Below, one piece after another: positions 49,401-60,100 of a stretch of DNA of 64,000 nt. The stretch is from Sclerurus mexicanus. Lineage: Eukaryota > Chordata > Aves > Passeriformes > Furnariidae. The stretch covers positions 120,801 through 184,800 of the forward strand of contig VWZF01003703.1 of assembly GCA_013396755.1 (NCBI GenBank), in the 5' to 3' direction. A program made the translations under genes and the position numbers. Every line of letters begins with the position of its first letter. The stretch's first letter is position 1. The notes below the pieces were generated by a model. That model had not been told where the DNA came from, searched no databases, and saw only the letters and a program-made list of their open reading frames with translations.

Positions 49401-51176
49401 TACCAAAAAGTGGAACATCATATATGTATGTGAAGGGTGCTGAATGAAATTCTGCATTTGATGGGACAGATTTTGAATTCTGTGGAAATGCCCTTTCTGG
49501 ACACCTGAAGTCCCTTCAAGAACAGTTTCTTCATTAGGTGTACACTTTTATTTCTCATCTTTTGTATCTCAAGAAAGACCCTTCTCTAAAATTCAATATA
49601 CCTGTGTTTCAGTGCAGGATTTGGCTTTGATTCACTTCCACTAACAAACTGAGGGAAAAAGTATGCTGTACACTGTCCTGATTTAGGGCACCTCCTTTGA
49701 TTTTTAACTAGGGACATTGTAACAGATGTCAACATAAGCGGAGGAGTTGGTGTGAACAAAAAGCCTGCTGTCCTATTCTTACCTCTTTGCCATTCCAGCA
49801 CTGCTATAAACAGACTGACACACACACACAGCTGTGGTTTGAAGCCACAGCGGAACAATTGTTAGTTTTACCATGTGCCATGACACTCTGCAGACACCCT
49901 AACCTTTCAGATCTTACACAGGTTTCTTCTGCAGATATCCATCCTCACATTATGATTTGCTACTGCCCGCTAAAACATATAACATAACCAACACTCTTGC
50001 TGCATATATTCAAGCAGGGCAGTTGTTGAAAGACAGAAGAAAGAACTGCAGCTAATTACCTCAGAGGTCAGTCTAGGTGTTTCTTATAAATGTAGGACAA
50101 AAGTAAATATGTATATTGCACTACTTCTATTGGTGACCATTAGCAGACAAAAGTTCACCATTTTACTGGCATGTGAAGAGGCAGCCCTGATGAACCACAC
50201 TGCAAATGAATAACTAAGAAATCATGAGAACAACTAAGCAAAAATTAACCAGAACAAGAATCTGCTGTGTTTTTAAGACTACCTATTTGACACAGTTTTG
50301 TGATTTTTGAGCCTGGAAGCTCACCTATGTGTTCTCATTTTCTTGAGCAGTAGAAAAGTTAAAGCTCCAGAAGTGAAATATTTACAGATTGTTGGGGTTT
50401 TTTTTCACTTATGTATGTTCTTTAACGCTTTCAGTTTTCATGGGTTTATTTGCACTAAGACTCATCTCTGACAACAGCAGACAAATGTAAGTTGATGATT
50501 AAATTTACACTTAAAGTGCTAAACAGTGCTATAAAAACTTTGTAGGTAATTCATACTGAAAAACAGACTTTTTAATATTTTGCAAGTTGCTTCCAGTGCA
50601 GAACCTCATTGCAAAAGCCCCATTGCCATCATAAAACTACCAAGCAAATCATGTACACCCTGTGACCTGAAAAAACAGGGCCGTCTGCGGACAGGTCATC
50701 CAACAGCCTGGACATGAAATGGGGCTTCTGAGAGCTTTACACCACCTCATAATGGAAAGAGCTTATTTTTCTATGTTTTCTATGCTTAACATGACATCAA
50801 AAATTTGTCACACAGGCTCTAAACAAAAGTGCATGAGATTTAGAACCTCAAACAGTAGGAATTCACTTGCTGCCAACACTACAGAGGGAGAATTAGGTAA
50901 ATGAAGGGGAGAACATACTGTTAGGTCTGATAGCAGGAGGAGAGCTACTTTCTTGAATCAAAAATTACTTTGATACACAAATCAGAAGAAAGTCTCTCCT
51001 ATCTCTTGTGTTTTCAGAGAGACGCCATCCAGTACTTACTGAGATTTGGCTGAGACATTGCCATGGGCCTCTGCGGCACCGGCGTGGACATGGCTGCAGG
51101 ATGGTGACTAACATGATTCAGCGGTTGGTTTATAGGCTTTCGAGGATCTTGCCATGTTGTAATTTTTTCTATGTGA
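27706..51176 (-). CDS. WWTR1: WW domain-containing transcription regulator 1 (TAZ), five 3' coding exons; first coding exon off-window
   Basis: Exons in transcript order: 51176-51040, 34504-34302, 29750-29617, 29074-28962, 27890-27706. All junction phases agree and give about 256 C-terminal residues, matching the last 257 or so of the 400-residue human protein. Visible parts: WW domain C-terminal half (HIEKITTWQDP), a proline-rich linker, nine glutamines, the coiled coil (KLRLQRIQMERERIRMRQ), the LATS target HSREQS with phosphodegron DSGLG, an acidic activation region, and the PDZ ligand FLTWL. The sequence is TAZ, not YAP1: it has TTWQDPRKPINQP and one WW half with no second WW domain. TAZ is the Hippo-pathway co-activator that partners TEAD factors in the nucleus and is held in the cytoplasm and degraded after LATS phosphorylation. 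The TEAD-binding N terminus and first WW half must lie beyond 64,000. One intron has a GC donor (see finding). Confidence 0.96.
27891..28961 (-). other. WWTR1 intron between the last two coding exons
   Basis: A 1,071-base GT-AG intron (donor GTAGAA, acceptor TTTTCCTAG). Nothing further is recognised in it. Confidence 0.85.
28962..29074 (-). CDS. WWTR1: WWTR1 coding exon with LATS site and phosphodegron
   Basis: Acceptor CAATTTATAG (AG at 29076-29075), 113 nt, donor GTAGAA. It encodes GPYHSREQSTDSGLGLGCYS and then IPTTPEDFLSNVDEMDT. HSREQS fits the LATS consensus HxRxxS (Ser311 in human TAZ). The adjacent DSGLGLGCYS is the CK1/beta-TrCP phosphodegron that sets TAZ stability, and it is intact. 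The first base completes a serine with the previous exon; the last base begins a glycine codon. Confidence 0.96.
29283..29335. repeat. compound (TA)n-(GA)n microsatellite in a WWTR1 intron
   Basis: A TA tract (clean from 29310 to 29323) runs directly into a six-unit AG tract ending at 29335. It lies in the 542-base intron that has the GC donor, about 210-260 bases from its acceptor. It is likely to vary in length between individuals. Confidence 0.75.
29617..29750 (-). CDS. WWTR1: WWTR1 coding exon following the coiled coil
   Basis: Acceptor CCTTTTCAG (AG at 29752-29751), then GAAGCTGCT, reading EAALCRQLPLDSENM and ending ANNGSDPFLS plus AG. The next bases are GCAAGT, so the donor is GC, not GT. 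Splicing here gives AG|T (Ser) and the right frame into GPYHSREQS. The only nearby GT, four bases further on, would shift the frame. Residues QEAALCRQLP match mammalian TAZ. Confidence 0.95.
29751..34301 (-). other. WWTR1 intron, 4.55 kb, with two unassigned antisense-to-window ORFs
   Basis: Donor GTAAGG and acceptor CCTTTTCAG. Inside are two open frames on the - strand, 31806-32306 (166 codons) and 33050-33544 (164 codons). I cannot assign either to a family. The second has a hydrophobic stretch (MSLVIIVIMLTTCLAIFTLF); the first has an acidic run (SEEVEEAVGEDAEEH). Their length is compatible with chance. A GC-richer block lies at 32650-32990. No repeat is recognised. Confidence 0.6.
34302..34504 (-). 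CDS. WWTR1: WWTR1 coding exon with polyglutamine and coiled coil
   Basis: Acceptor CTCCCGCAG (AG at 34506-34505), 203 nt, donor GTAAGG, ending in phase 0 at ELLRQ. The first two bases complete a methionine. It encodes a proline-rich linker (LPPSTALPQQSHPTQPP), TTQ with nine glutamines, and the coiled coil KLRLQRIQMERERIRMRQ. Compared with mammalian TAZ as I recall it, the linker is more proline-rich and lacks the NHQHQQQ stretch. The coiled coil is nearly unchanged. Confidence 0.96.
34374..34400 (-). repeat. WWTR1: (CAG)9 coding trinucleotide repeat in WWTR1
   Basis: Nine uninterrupted CTG units on the + strand are nine CAG glutamine codons in the WWTR1 frame, with no CAA interruption. Pure runs of this kind tend to vary in length. 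Confidence 0.95.
45671..45720 (-). mobile_element. CR1 3'-end remnant
   Basis: CATCATAGAACAGCCCCAG and then CAGAAGGGACCTCAAAAGA resemble the reverse complement of the CR1 3' terminus. Only about 50 bases can be recognised. Confidence 0.45.
48096..48757 (-). mobile_element. CR1 LINE 3' fragment in WWTR1 intron 3
   Basis: It begins on the + strand with ATCATAGAATCATAGAATC, the reverse complement of the CR1 3' repeat, and continues through the 3' UTR into the end of ORF2. The - strand frame 48327-48623 stays open for 98 codons and reads CR1-like (ECCVQFWAP, VEVLERVLRKAVRLVKGLE, LGLFSLEKRKLRGDL). That suggests a younger copy than the one in TM4SF4. It is 5'-truncated and lies in the sense direction of WWTR1. 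The inner boundary is approximate. Confidence 0.93.
51040..51176 (-). CDS. WWTR1: WWTR1 coding exon with the C-terminal half of the WW domain
   Basis: Acceptor TTTTTTCTCAG (AG at 51178-51177), 137 nt, donor GTAAGT. The first base completes an asparagine begun in the off-window exon. Then HIEKITTWQDPRKP gives the second tryptophan and the terminal proline of the WW domain, which binds PPxY partners such as LATS and angiomotin. The rest (NHVSHHPAAMSTPVPQRPMA, then MSQPNL) is linker. The last base begins a methionine codon completed in the next exon. Confidence 0.97.
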
Positions 51177-54035
51177 CTGAGAAAAAAAAGATAGAACACA
51201 AGTTTAACAAAAAATACCCAATATCTTATATACACAGGCATAATGTCATGAAAGTCCTATTTGTTTTTCTTATCCCACATCTGTCTGCCCTTCTCATCTT
51301 ACTCTAACTCGCTTGAAATTATCATCTGGCCCTTTATTTTCTGCTTCTGATCTTCTGCCCCTGCCAGTCTAAGTTCTTTTGCCCTACTGTTGAATAATTA
51401 CTTTTACTTGAACTACTAGTGAATTCTGTTGTGATACTGAAAATCTGTAATACCCTCATCTTCCAGATTATTCAATTGTCCGAAAGTTTTTTACTCTTGT
51501 CCCACCAGTCTTCTTCTATGTACTCAGTATCTAGCCATTTCTCATTCAGCAATATATAGTCATCTTGCTGAGCTTTGTAAAGACAAGTGTTTGTCTTGCC
51601 AAATCCAGCTGCTTTGTTCCTTCCCACACCATGAAAACTAGTCTGTCTGTATGTCTCAAAGAATACCAGAATATATTCCCACTACTAAACCTGGCAGATG
51701 ACAGCCACCTGACTTATGTGTAATTGCTAACTTCTCTGTAAAAATACTAACAGTTTTTATTGCAATATAGCCAGCAAGGTACCTACCACTCCAGTTTGCA
51801 AACTCTATGTATGTGTATTACCTTGAAAACAATGGAGTTGTGCATAAATCCACATAGATTTTACAGGGAGATAACTATAACAATGATCACTGTAAAATAT
51901 TTTTGGCCACAGAACTCACTGGGGAAGGAACTGTGGTTTTGTTCAACAGAAAAGTTTACACTGAAATGCATCTGTTTTTAAAGAAACTTATTGGGACAAG
52001 GATTTTAAGGATCATCATGTAATTCTATTAGAAACAAGAAATGAAAAAGGAACTCTGTTAAAGCAATCAACAGTCTGGTATCTATCAAGGGATTGCGTGG
52101 CTCCAATCCCAACCAACTAATCGGGCTATGGGTTACTGTCTGCACTTGGATGGGTTCTTCTGTATTAGTTCTTTTGTTCAGAATAGGTAAGTCTTTAAGA
52201 ACATGTAAAGAAGGATAAAAATTTAAATATTCTATGTCTGAAAAACCATTTCAATCCAACTTTCATAAAAGCACAGAGTAACATCCCCCTTACTGTGCTC
52301 AGTCTTGAGCTTGTCATTGCTTTTGCTGACACTGGTGACATGGCCACCACCGCTGTCACCACTTCATAGCCAGCTGATAACTAGAACTATTTCACAAGCA
52401 AGTTTCCACATATATTGTAATGTACATCTCACGTATTACAAAAGATAATGTGAATTACAAGTGTGTGGGGGTGAAGAACCTAAACTATTTTTAAAGAACA
52501 GAAAAAAGTGCCACTGTCTTTACTTAGTCTGTGGCCATTTTCTTTTCCTAATATTTTACATTGTATATACACAGTTCCCAAGCCCTAACTAAGGATCACA
52601 CTTTCAAGTCGATGCTTCTCAGCTTCTGAGCTGCTGAGTCACTTCCTTTTTACACAGCTTCTAGAGTATTTATCATTCACAATGAGACCACTCACCACTG
52701 CTTCTCCCTAGTATTAAAACACTTTATTCACTCCTCATTGTAAATCTTTTTTATATTTGAGCTTTTCTTTTTACTTACTTTTCAAGTATAAGAATTCTTG
52801 TATATGGCATACGAAGCCAAAGAGCCCCAAACTTTAATGATACCTTACCTCATCTATAATACTGAAATAGAGAGAACTATGTAGATATGCAAGGAACTCT
52901 CATGACTTGTGTTTATAAAATTCTTATCTGAGGCATATTCAAATGTGACAAAGCAGCCCCAAAATCCATATTCAAATTTTCACTTTAAATTTTTTTATAA
53001 TCAATTTTTGCAATCCTTATTATATATTCTAGTGTCAGAGGTGGCCATTTCTCAACAAGGTCTCCATTCATAAATAAGGAGGACAGGAAAGCAGAGTTAA
53101 TCTTAGCTTCTATTTCTGCATCACAGATGAGACTGATGAGGGTCTCCACAGGCAAAAAAGAAGGTTCAGAAATATGGGAAAGTTAAATATTTACAACTCA
53201 AAGGAGATACATAGGAATCTGTCAAATGTGACACAGAGTGTGCTACCACAAATGCCACCCCAAGCTGCCCAGATCATGGCATTCCCACCCATAAAGTCCT
53301 GTGATGCCCCAGTGCAGCAAGTGGCAAATTGCATCCCAATGGTGGTCCCTCAGAGAAAAATTAAACCAAAGCTTGGATCTAAACAGCTCAGTATTTTACT
53401 AGGATTTCATGGTTCTGTTCCATCTGTTGTACCTCAGGCTTTTCTTAAATGTCTCCTGTTTGGGTGTCTGCCCCCTGCTTTGAAATGTCAGTGTTCTCCA
53501 GAATTTGTGCTGCTGCTGTCTCCTGCATTTTTTAGCTGCAAGGCTCTAATCCCCCACTTCCACTGCAGTCGTGCCAAGACAGCTCAGTGAGTTTAAATTA
53601 GCAAGCAGCAGCATGAAGGACTTGTACTTACTTGTACTCACTCCAACAACGAATGTATCTCAGTGGGTTCTATTTTCAGACCCTTTTTTATCCTAGTATT
53701 AGGAAATTCAGAGCTACTCATCTAAAAAAGGTTTAAGGGGAACAGAGAAGAATGAATAGATTGTTCCATAAGTGCACTCTCACCTGAAAAAACACAAATG
53801 CAGAGTTTGTCTAACAGGAGCTTTTTGGGGTCCTTTATCAGGGCTTGGACACAGGGACTGAGCTCACATCACAGTGAATCTGCTGTTGCTGAGCAGGAAC
53901 TGGTGACTCACCAGCAACCAGAGTGCTCACGTTCTGACTCATGAGCCACTGCAAAGGGACCACAGCTCCCACTGCCCTGGAGCAGCTCCAGCCACCCGCT
54001 CCCAGCTCCCCCGCCATGCCAAGCATTGGGAAATC

Positions 54036-54106
54036 TGTTTACACCTCCTGGCACAGAGCCAAAGCACTGCCCAACCTTCTCTCTGTCCCTCTGCTCCCTG
54101 TAAACA
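54036..54106. promoter_or_regulatory. inverted pair of forkhead motifs in WWTR1 intron 2
   Basis: TGTTTACA at 54036-54043 and TGTAAACA at 54099-54106 are exact inverted copies of the same 8-mer, inside a small GC-rich island of the intron. This could be an intronic enhancer; function is inferred from motif only. Confidence 0.3.
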
Positions 54107-57100
54107 AAAACAGGACAACAAGGAAGTGTGTCTGAAGTTAGAGCCCACGCACAGTGCTCTGACACTGTGTGATGTGGCAGATAGGCCTTTATACAGATGG
54201 AAAGTTTTTTAAATTTAAGAAAATCACCTCGGGGCCACAACATCCCAGTCTATTGTCTGAGCTTGCTTGTGGTACTGCAGTGAAATTTCTGGTAAAACTA
54301 CAGCCAGAGCCAAGCCCCACACTATTCCAGTAAACACTACCATGCAGGATCCAGCAGTTAAAAGGAAACTGTATAAGCTCACAGAACCTTAGGGATCTGT
54401 AGAAGTCTGGTATCATCTATCTCCTAAAACCCTTAGCTCTATTATTCTTTTTAAAGTGACCTTTATGTCTTGCAGTCACAGGTGAACAAAACTTAAGATA
54501 TGAAGAGAATTTATTTTTAGCTTTAGAAACAATTACCCTATGTGCATGTGTCCAATTCTCACAGAAATTAATGGAATATGTGTGTATATACGGCAACGCA
54601 ATACAATCAAATTGGGCTAAAAAAGAAAATCCAGGAAAGGGCTTTCGAGTTCTTTCACTATCCAGGATCTTTAACATCACAGAAGTGAGCAAGTTCAAAA
54701 AGAAAGACCACAGAACGAATACTCTTTGTCATTAAACAGGGGATTCAAAAACCATCACTAGAATCTAAAGAAATGAAATCTACTTAGTATAGTCTTAACT
54801 TATTTTTAAAAAAGAGTCAGTCACAAGATTTCAATTCTACAGAAAAAAATCTCATGAAGTGACTTTCAGAAGTACAATTTTACCTCTTTAAGGTAAACAG
54901 AAAAACCCCCCCATGCTCAAGTACTTAGTTCTGTGCATATAAAAATAACCTTTTTTTCTTAAGAAAACCTTTGATTTCATTTCCCTCACATGCTTCAAAA
55001 CTATTTCCAGGCCTAGTGTCCGTTCCTAGGAAACTTCAGGAAGGGAAAGATGAGACCAACTGCGTACAGAAAAATAAAAATACGGTTTGGGAAAAAAATT
55101 AACTCACAGGTTAGTATTTTTAAATGCTTACCAACAGTAATTACATTTATTTAGAGACCTCCAGGCCCTCTGCTCACTACAGAAACGCCACCAGCTCCCT
55201 AAGGACGGCAGCAGGAACGGTGCCGCTGTCATGCCTCCACAAGTGCCTTACCTTAAGGTGGTGAGTTTGGCCAAGGGTGGGACCAGGAATCTCTGAAGGG
55301 GATGAACAGAATCAAGGAAATTCTATAATTAGATGGTACTTCACAGCAGCTTATGGCAGCTGTTGGAACCAGTGGGAGGACCGGCTGGGGGTGCCAAAAC
55401 AAGTAGCAAAATTCTTCCTCACCAGGCAGTGCACCCTCACCATTGCCCCTGCCCCTATCCCACCAAGGGCAACTTGTACCAGCACCTACTGACTCTGCAG
55501 ACATGGGGATGCACTTCAGTTATTGCCATCTTTCTAATGCTAAAAGTGGAAAGAATTTATTGTTCACTAAAAACAGTAGGTGAGAAACGTTTTAGATTAC
55601 CTCTAATAAAAAAACCTGTACATATGCTATGTGGTCCCATGGATAGTGAAAGGGAATTTGTGAATGCTTCTTTGTAAGAATCGTTCATTAAGCACTCCTT
55701 TTAATTATTAGCAAATTATTTCTTTGCAGATATTCTCTCTTCTTCATGGCTATTATATGCACAAAAGAAGGGCAGGATGTGGTTCAACAACTGCCTGAGA
55801 ACACAGGGTTCTGTCTGTAGCATGCAGTTGGATGTCTCTACCTTTCCATGCTGCTTTTCCCCTTCTCTCACCACAGACTGGAAAATTTCAAGAGCCAAGT
55901 TCTGTTGTCATCACAACATAAAAAGACTTCACAGAAATTACAGCACCATGTCTTAACATCATGCACTCACCTGTGCATTTGGTAACTGCAACTCATTAAA
56001 AGTAGACTGCAACAGTTCCCATGATGTGAAAGCTGCCTTAAGGGACACTAAAGGGACAGTCACTTCACAAGTGTAAAGCTTGAAAATCATGCAATGATTT
56101 CAGTAGGGCAACCCAATTTTTATGGCATGTCACTTGTTTACAACTCTGTTAAATACAAACTTAAGTGGAAATGGGACTGAGTTAAATTATGATCTGAATC
56201 ACATTCTGTTAAAGACAATGAGCTTCACTCTGGCATGAGCCCACACAGAACATGTTTGTAGCAAAACCTTGATTGGCATCGACAGTTTACATGCCAGACT
56301 GCAGACAAAGCATCAATGTCATTAGGCTGGCAGTTGTCTCAGTCTTTTCTTTTTAGCTTATGTTTACATTACACATACAAAAAAAGGAATGTGAGAAGTT
56401 TAATACAATGAACACAGCTAACTCAGTGCTAGCCTCTCTTGGTCCTCTCATGGTTGTGCATTGTGATACCATCGTTCATTACCTAATTACACACTTTTTC
56501 CAGAGAGTGACTGCTTTACTCACTAAATGCATTTCACTATTCAAACGCTCCATTTCTGACATGCTATGAATTATTTTCTTTAACTAACACACAGTTTCAG
56601 CCCGTACCTACTGCAGAATTTTCAGACTCTATTCTAGTGACAGGTGTAATAAACTATATTTAAAAGATAATGAGTAGATCATCACGTTGCAACTTCAGAG
56701 ATCTCCATCGATTTTGCAAGGCTGTCCCCACTCTGCAGATCAGAGGCACAACATATTTAGCAGTATGCAGTGTTTTCAGGGAGCACTTTGAAACATCTAG
56801 CCCCTAATCCTACAAAATAGGTATGGCTTTTGTGTTCAAAACACAGCTTACAGTGACTTCAGCTACTACGAGTGCCAGGCATATTATAAATCATGGGAGG
56901 CATAGGGGGGTTAGCATAGGTTGGGGTGGTTCTTACTTTCAAATACATACACCCTTTCATGCAGTTAAATAGAGATAAAAGGGCATTTTTTTTCAGTGAG
57001 CACTAAAACAGATGAACAGAAGATGAACTAGAGCCTTTCTTTAGGCTATCTTGTGAAGATACAGTAACTTACAAAAATATTTTTAGCAAATAATGGGTAA

Positions 57101-60100
57101 AAATGGCATACCCAAGAGACAACATTCACCATATCAGTCTCTTGTAGCTTTATTACCTGTAACAACTCCATTAAAAATTAATACTATCTGCAGAACACAT
57201 ATTTCTTCATTAGTCTGACATTTTCCAACATCATATAAAGAAAAGCTGATAGGGTTGGTTCTCTTCCTACGCAGAGAAGACTGCTATTACCTTCTTTCAC
57301 ATACACACAAGTGGAATGCACATTTATTTTTAGAGGGGTCCCATCTCCTCTAAAAAGACATATGGGAAATGATGAGTTCTTTTAAAGAAAACATAGTGAT
57401 GGTGCTACACAAGATCCCAGACAGGATAATTTAGACTACTGGTATCCATCTAGTTAGCTAAGGACAGACACAGCCTGTCTGGCACTGGCCTGTGCCCAGG
57501 GCCATGCTGCGGGAACACGGTACAGAGTGATGGTCAACTTGGCAAATGGGCAAGAAGCTCCTTTCATGGGACAACACTTTGAGGTAAGAAAATCAGATAG
57601 CTACAGTATATTTCCTGCTATTTACCACAGGTGTCTTGACATATTGAAGCTTTCTGATGTTTCCAAATGTCTGAGGCAGACCATGGGACTCATGGGCTGT
57701 TGTAAATAAACCAAAATTCAGTTTAAAGTCTCTTGTATTTTTTTGTGATTTCTGATGGAAGAGGGAAGAATGGGAAAGATTAACAAAAATCTACAGCAGT
57801 ATTTTCATTTTACACCTAAATCAGACATCAAAAGACACATGCTTTATTAGGCTTTTAGTATGAAGAACTTCCCTCTCTGAAAAAATTTTGCCTATTCTTT
57901 GGACACTCCCAAAGCACTCACTGGCATTTCAGAGTGACCTGGAGAAGTCAGTCTGTTTCTACAGCTGTTGCAAAGCGCTTGGGGTGCTCACCCAACACCT
58001 CAAAACAACTGGTGGCACAGCCACAACAGCTGCTCAGCATTATTTCCTAGCCTCAGCAATTTAATTATATGCGGACATTATTCACTGTTAATCAGGAAAG
58101 CACAAAATTTTGCCTTATTCAAAGCCAAAATATTAATATTTTGCAAAAATCATTCATGCTATATATATGCAAAGGGAGAACACTTATTAGGTGGAAGAGC
58201 TTAAAGCTGCATGCTACTGATTCCATTTTTGCTATTCAACAGTTGGAAAGAATAAAAATTTATCATTCCTGACATCACTAAAAGCACACAAACATAAAAT
58301 CCAGTATCTCCCAATCACTTCTCTTACAGAGCACAGAAATTAATAACATTCAACAGTTCAACCATTCATTGCTGTGGGAGTTAAGTGAAGCTCTGCAATG
58401 TTCTGACCTGCAGGTTTAGCTACTCAAATTCATGGCACTTGCTTTTTCAGACACCAATAATGCTGCGTGAAAATTTCATGAAACTTTAACAAGGAGCCAC
58501 AATGTAATTATTAAACTGATTGAACCATGGACTGTGTTCCCCTAATGCATGTTCATTACCATCTCCAATTTTGAAGCTGGAACATTACATCTGTATTTGA
58601 ATATTCATTATCCTATGCTAAGTAACTTTTTCCGTGAAAAGAGTTGCTCTTTTCCTGAATTAGTTTCAGCATAATTTGCCACTGTAAAGAGAACTTTGAG
58701 AATGTCCTGCTAGCTCCCCTGTAACTGACTGATTCCATTGTTGATGTACACAGAGGCCTTAAAACACATTAAACTAGTTACACAAAGGAAAACAAAACAC
58801 CCTTTGAGTTCTATTGACAACTTAACCTTTAGAATTTGGACGAAATCCCAACTCTTGAAAGGAAAAAAAGGTAGTGAATGAAGCTATTATATAGAACATT
58901 CTTATGAGATTTTTTAATGTATACAATACATAACAGCATTAATGCATTTGTTTACCTGATGCGTGCCTGTAGCACTCATATTTAAAGAGACATATTAATG
59001 ATTCTATTAAAGCCATGTCCATTTTATTTTGGGGGAAATATAATACTCTGAAGACAAAGTATTCCTTTGTGAGAGAGACATGACACTTTCAGATTAATGA
59101 AGTTTCCAAAACTGTTAAATAGGTTACAGAATGAAAGATAATTAACTGTCCTCTACTTGAGCTAGAGGGCTACCATCCGGTTTTGTTGTGAATGCCTCTG
59201 TTTACCAATATAAAAACCATGTCAAAAGGGAACATATTTATGAGAGTCAGGGTTTACATACATAAAATGGTGTTGTCTTGTAACAAGCATGAGAGCAGTA
59301 GCCCAACCTAAAAAATACTCTTTGACTACCATGATGGCATTTCTAGACAAGCTGTTATTACTTTAATATATTCTGCATTGCAGTAAATTAATACATTAAT
59401 AAATAAACAAACAAGAACTCCCCTTCAACTACACAGAATCCCTTTATAGGGACACAATGAAAATCTCTTCCAGGCAAGAACGGATGGTAGGACAGAAAAA
59501 CAACTCAGAGCAAAACAGAACACAAAATCCCTATGAAGTTATACAAAAATTATCTTCTAAAATCGTATTCTACTGCACGGGCCGGAGACAGAGAAATGTA
59601 TGACTGCAGAATTTGATTCCAGAATTCTCCTCTGTAGTCTAGATTTTTACGTCATACTTTGCTTTTCTGACAGAAAATCACTTTTAATGTTTCCAGAACA
59701 TTGTGCACTTTGCATGTGTATTAACAACAACAAACAAACATTTCTAATAGCATTGCCCTTTTAACCAGAGAATTAATAGGGCTGGACTAATTATTGTAAT
59801 ACCAATAAAACTTCATTTGTGTTATTTAACTGATAATTATTCACTGTTTTCTCTTTGTAATTCAAAAAATAACCTGGCAAGAGCTTCAGATCCTCATAAT
59901 ATATTCAAGTACACTTTTGTAAAAGGCTTTTGTTGCAGAAATAAATAATTTTCTACTCCCCAGGTAGGCACATCTGCAATCCTGCCGCCCTTCTGGTTTT
60001 AAAATCATACAGGGACCAGTATTTCTTCAAAAGACAATAAAATGGTATTACCACAGTCCCTAGAATTTCTTTCCACAAATGCACAATAGTTATTCTAACT

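Larger units (their letters stand above)
34505..51039 (-). other. WWTR1 intron 3, about 16.5 kb
   Basis: Donor GTAAGT (51039-51034), acceptor CTCCCGCAG. The contents are mostly AT-rich non-coding sequence. I see a CR1 copy at 48096-48757, a tiny CR1 tail at 45671-45720, a GC-richer block of unknown origin at 37380-37930, and short CA/GT runs near 44927 and 49818. The longest open frames (39555-39995 +, 41578-41976 +, 45887-46249 -) have no recognisable domain. Confidence 0.8.

Noticed and set aside
53174..53590. 138-codon open frame on + in WWTR1 intron 2
   Set aside because: Antisense to the gene, with no recognisable family and no splice or promoter context.
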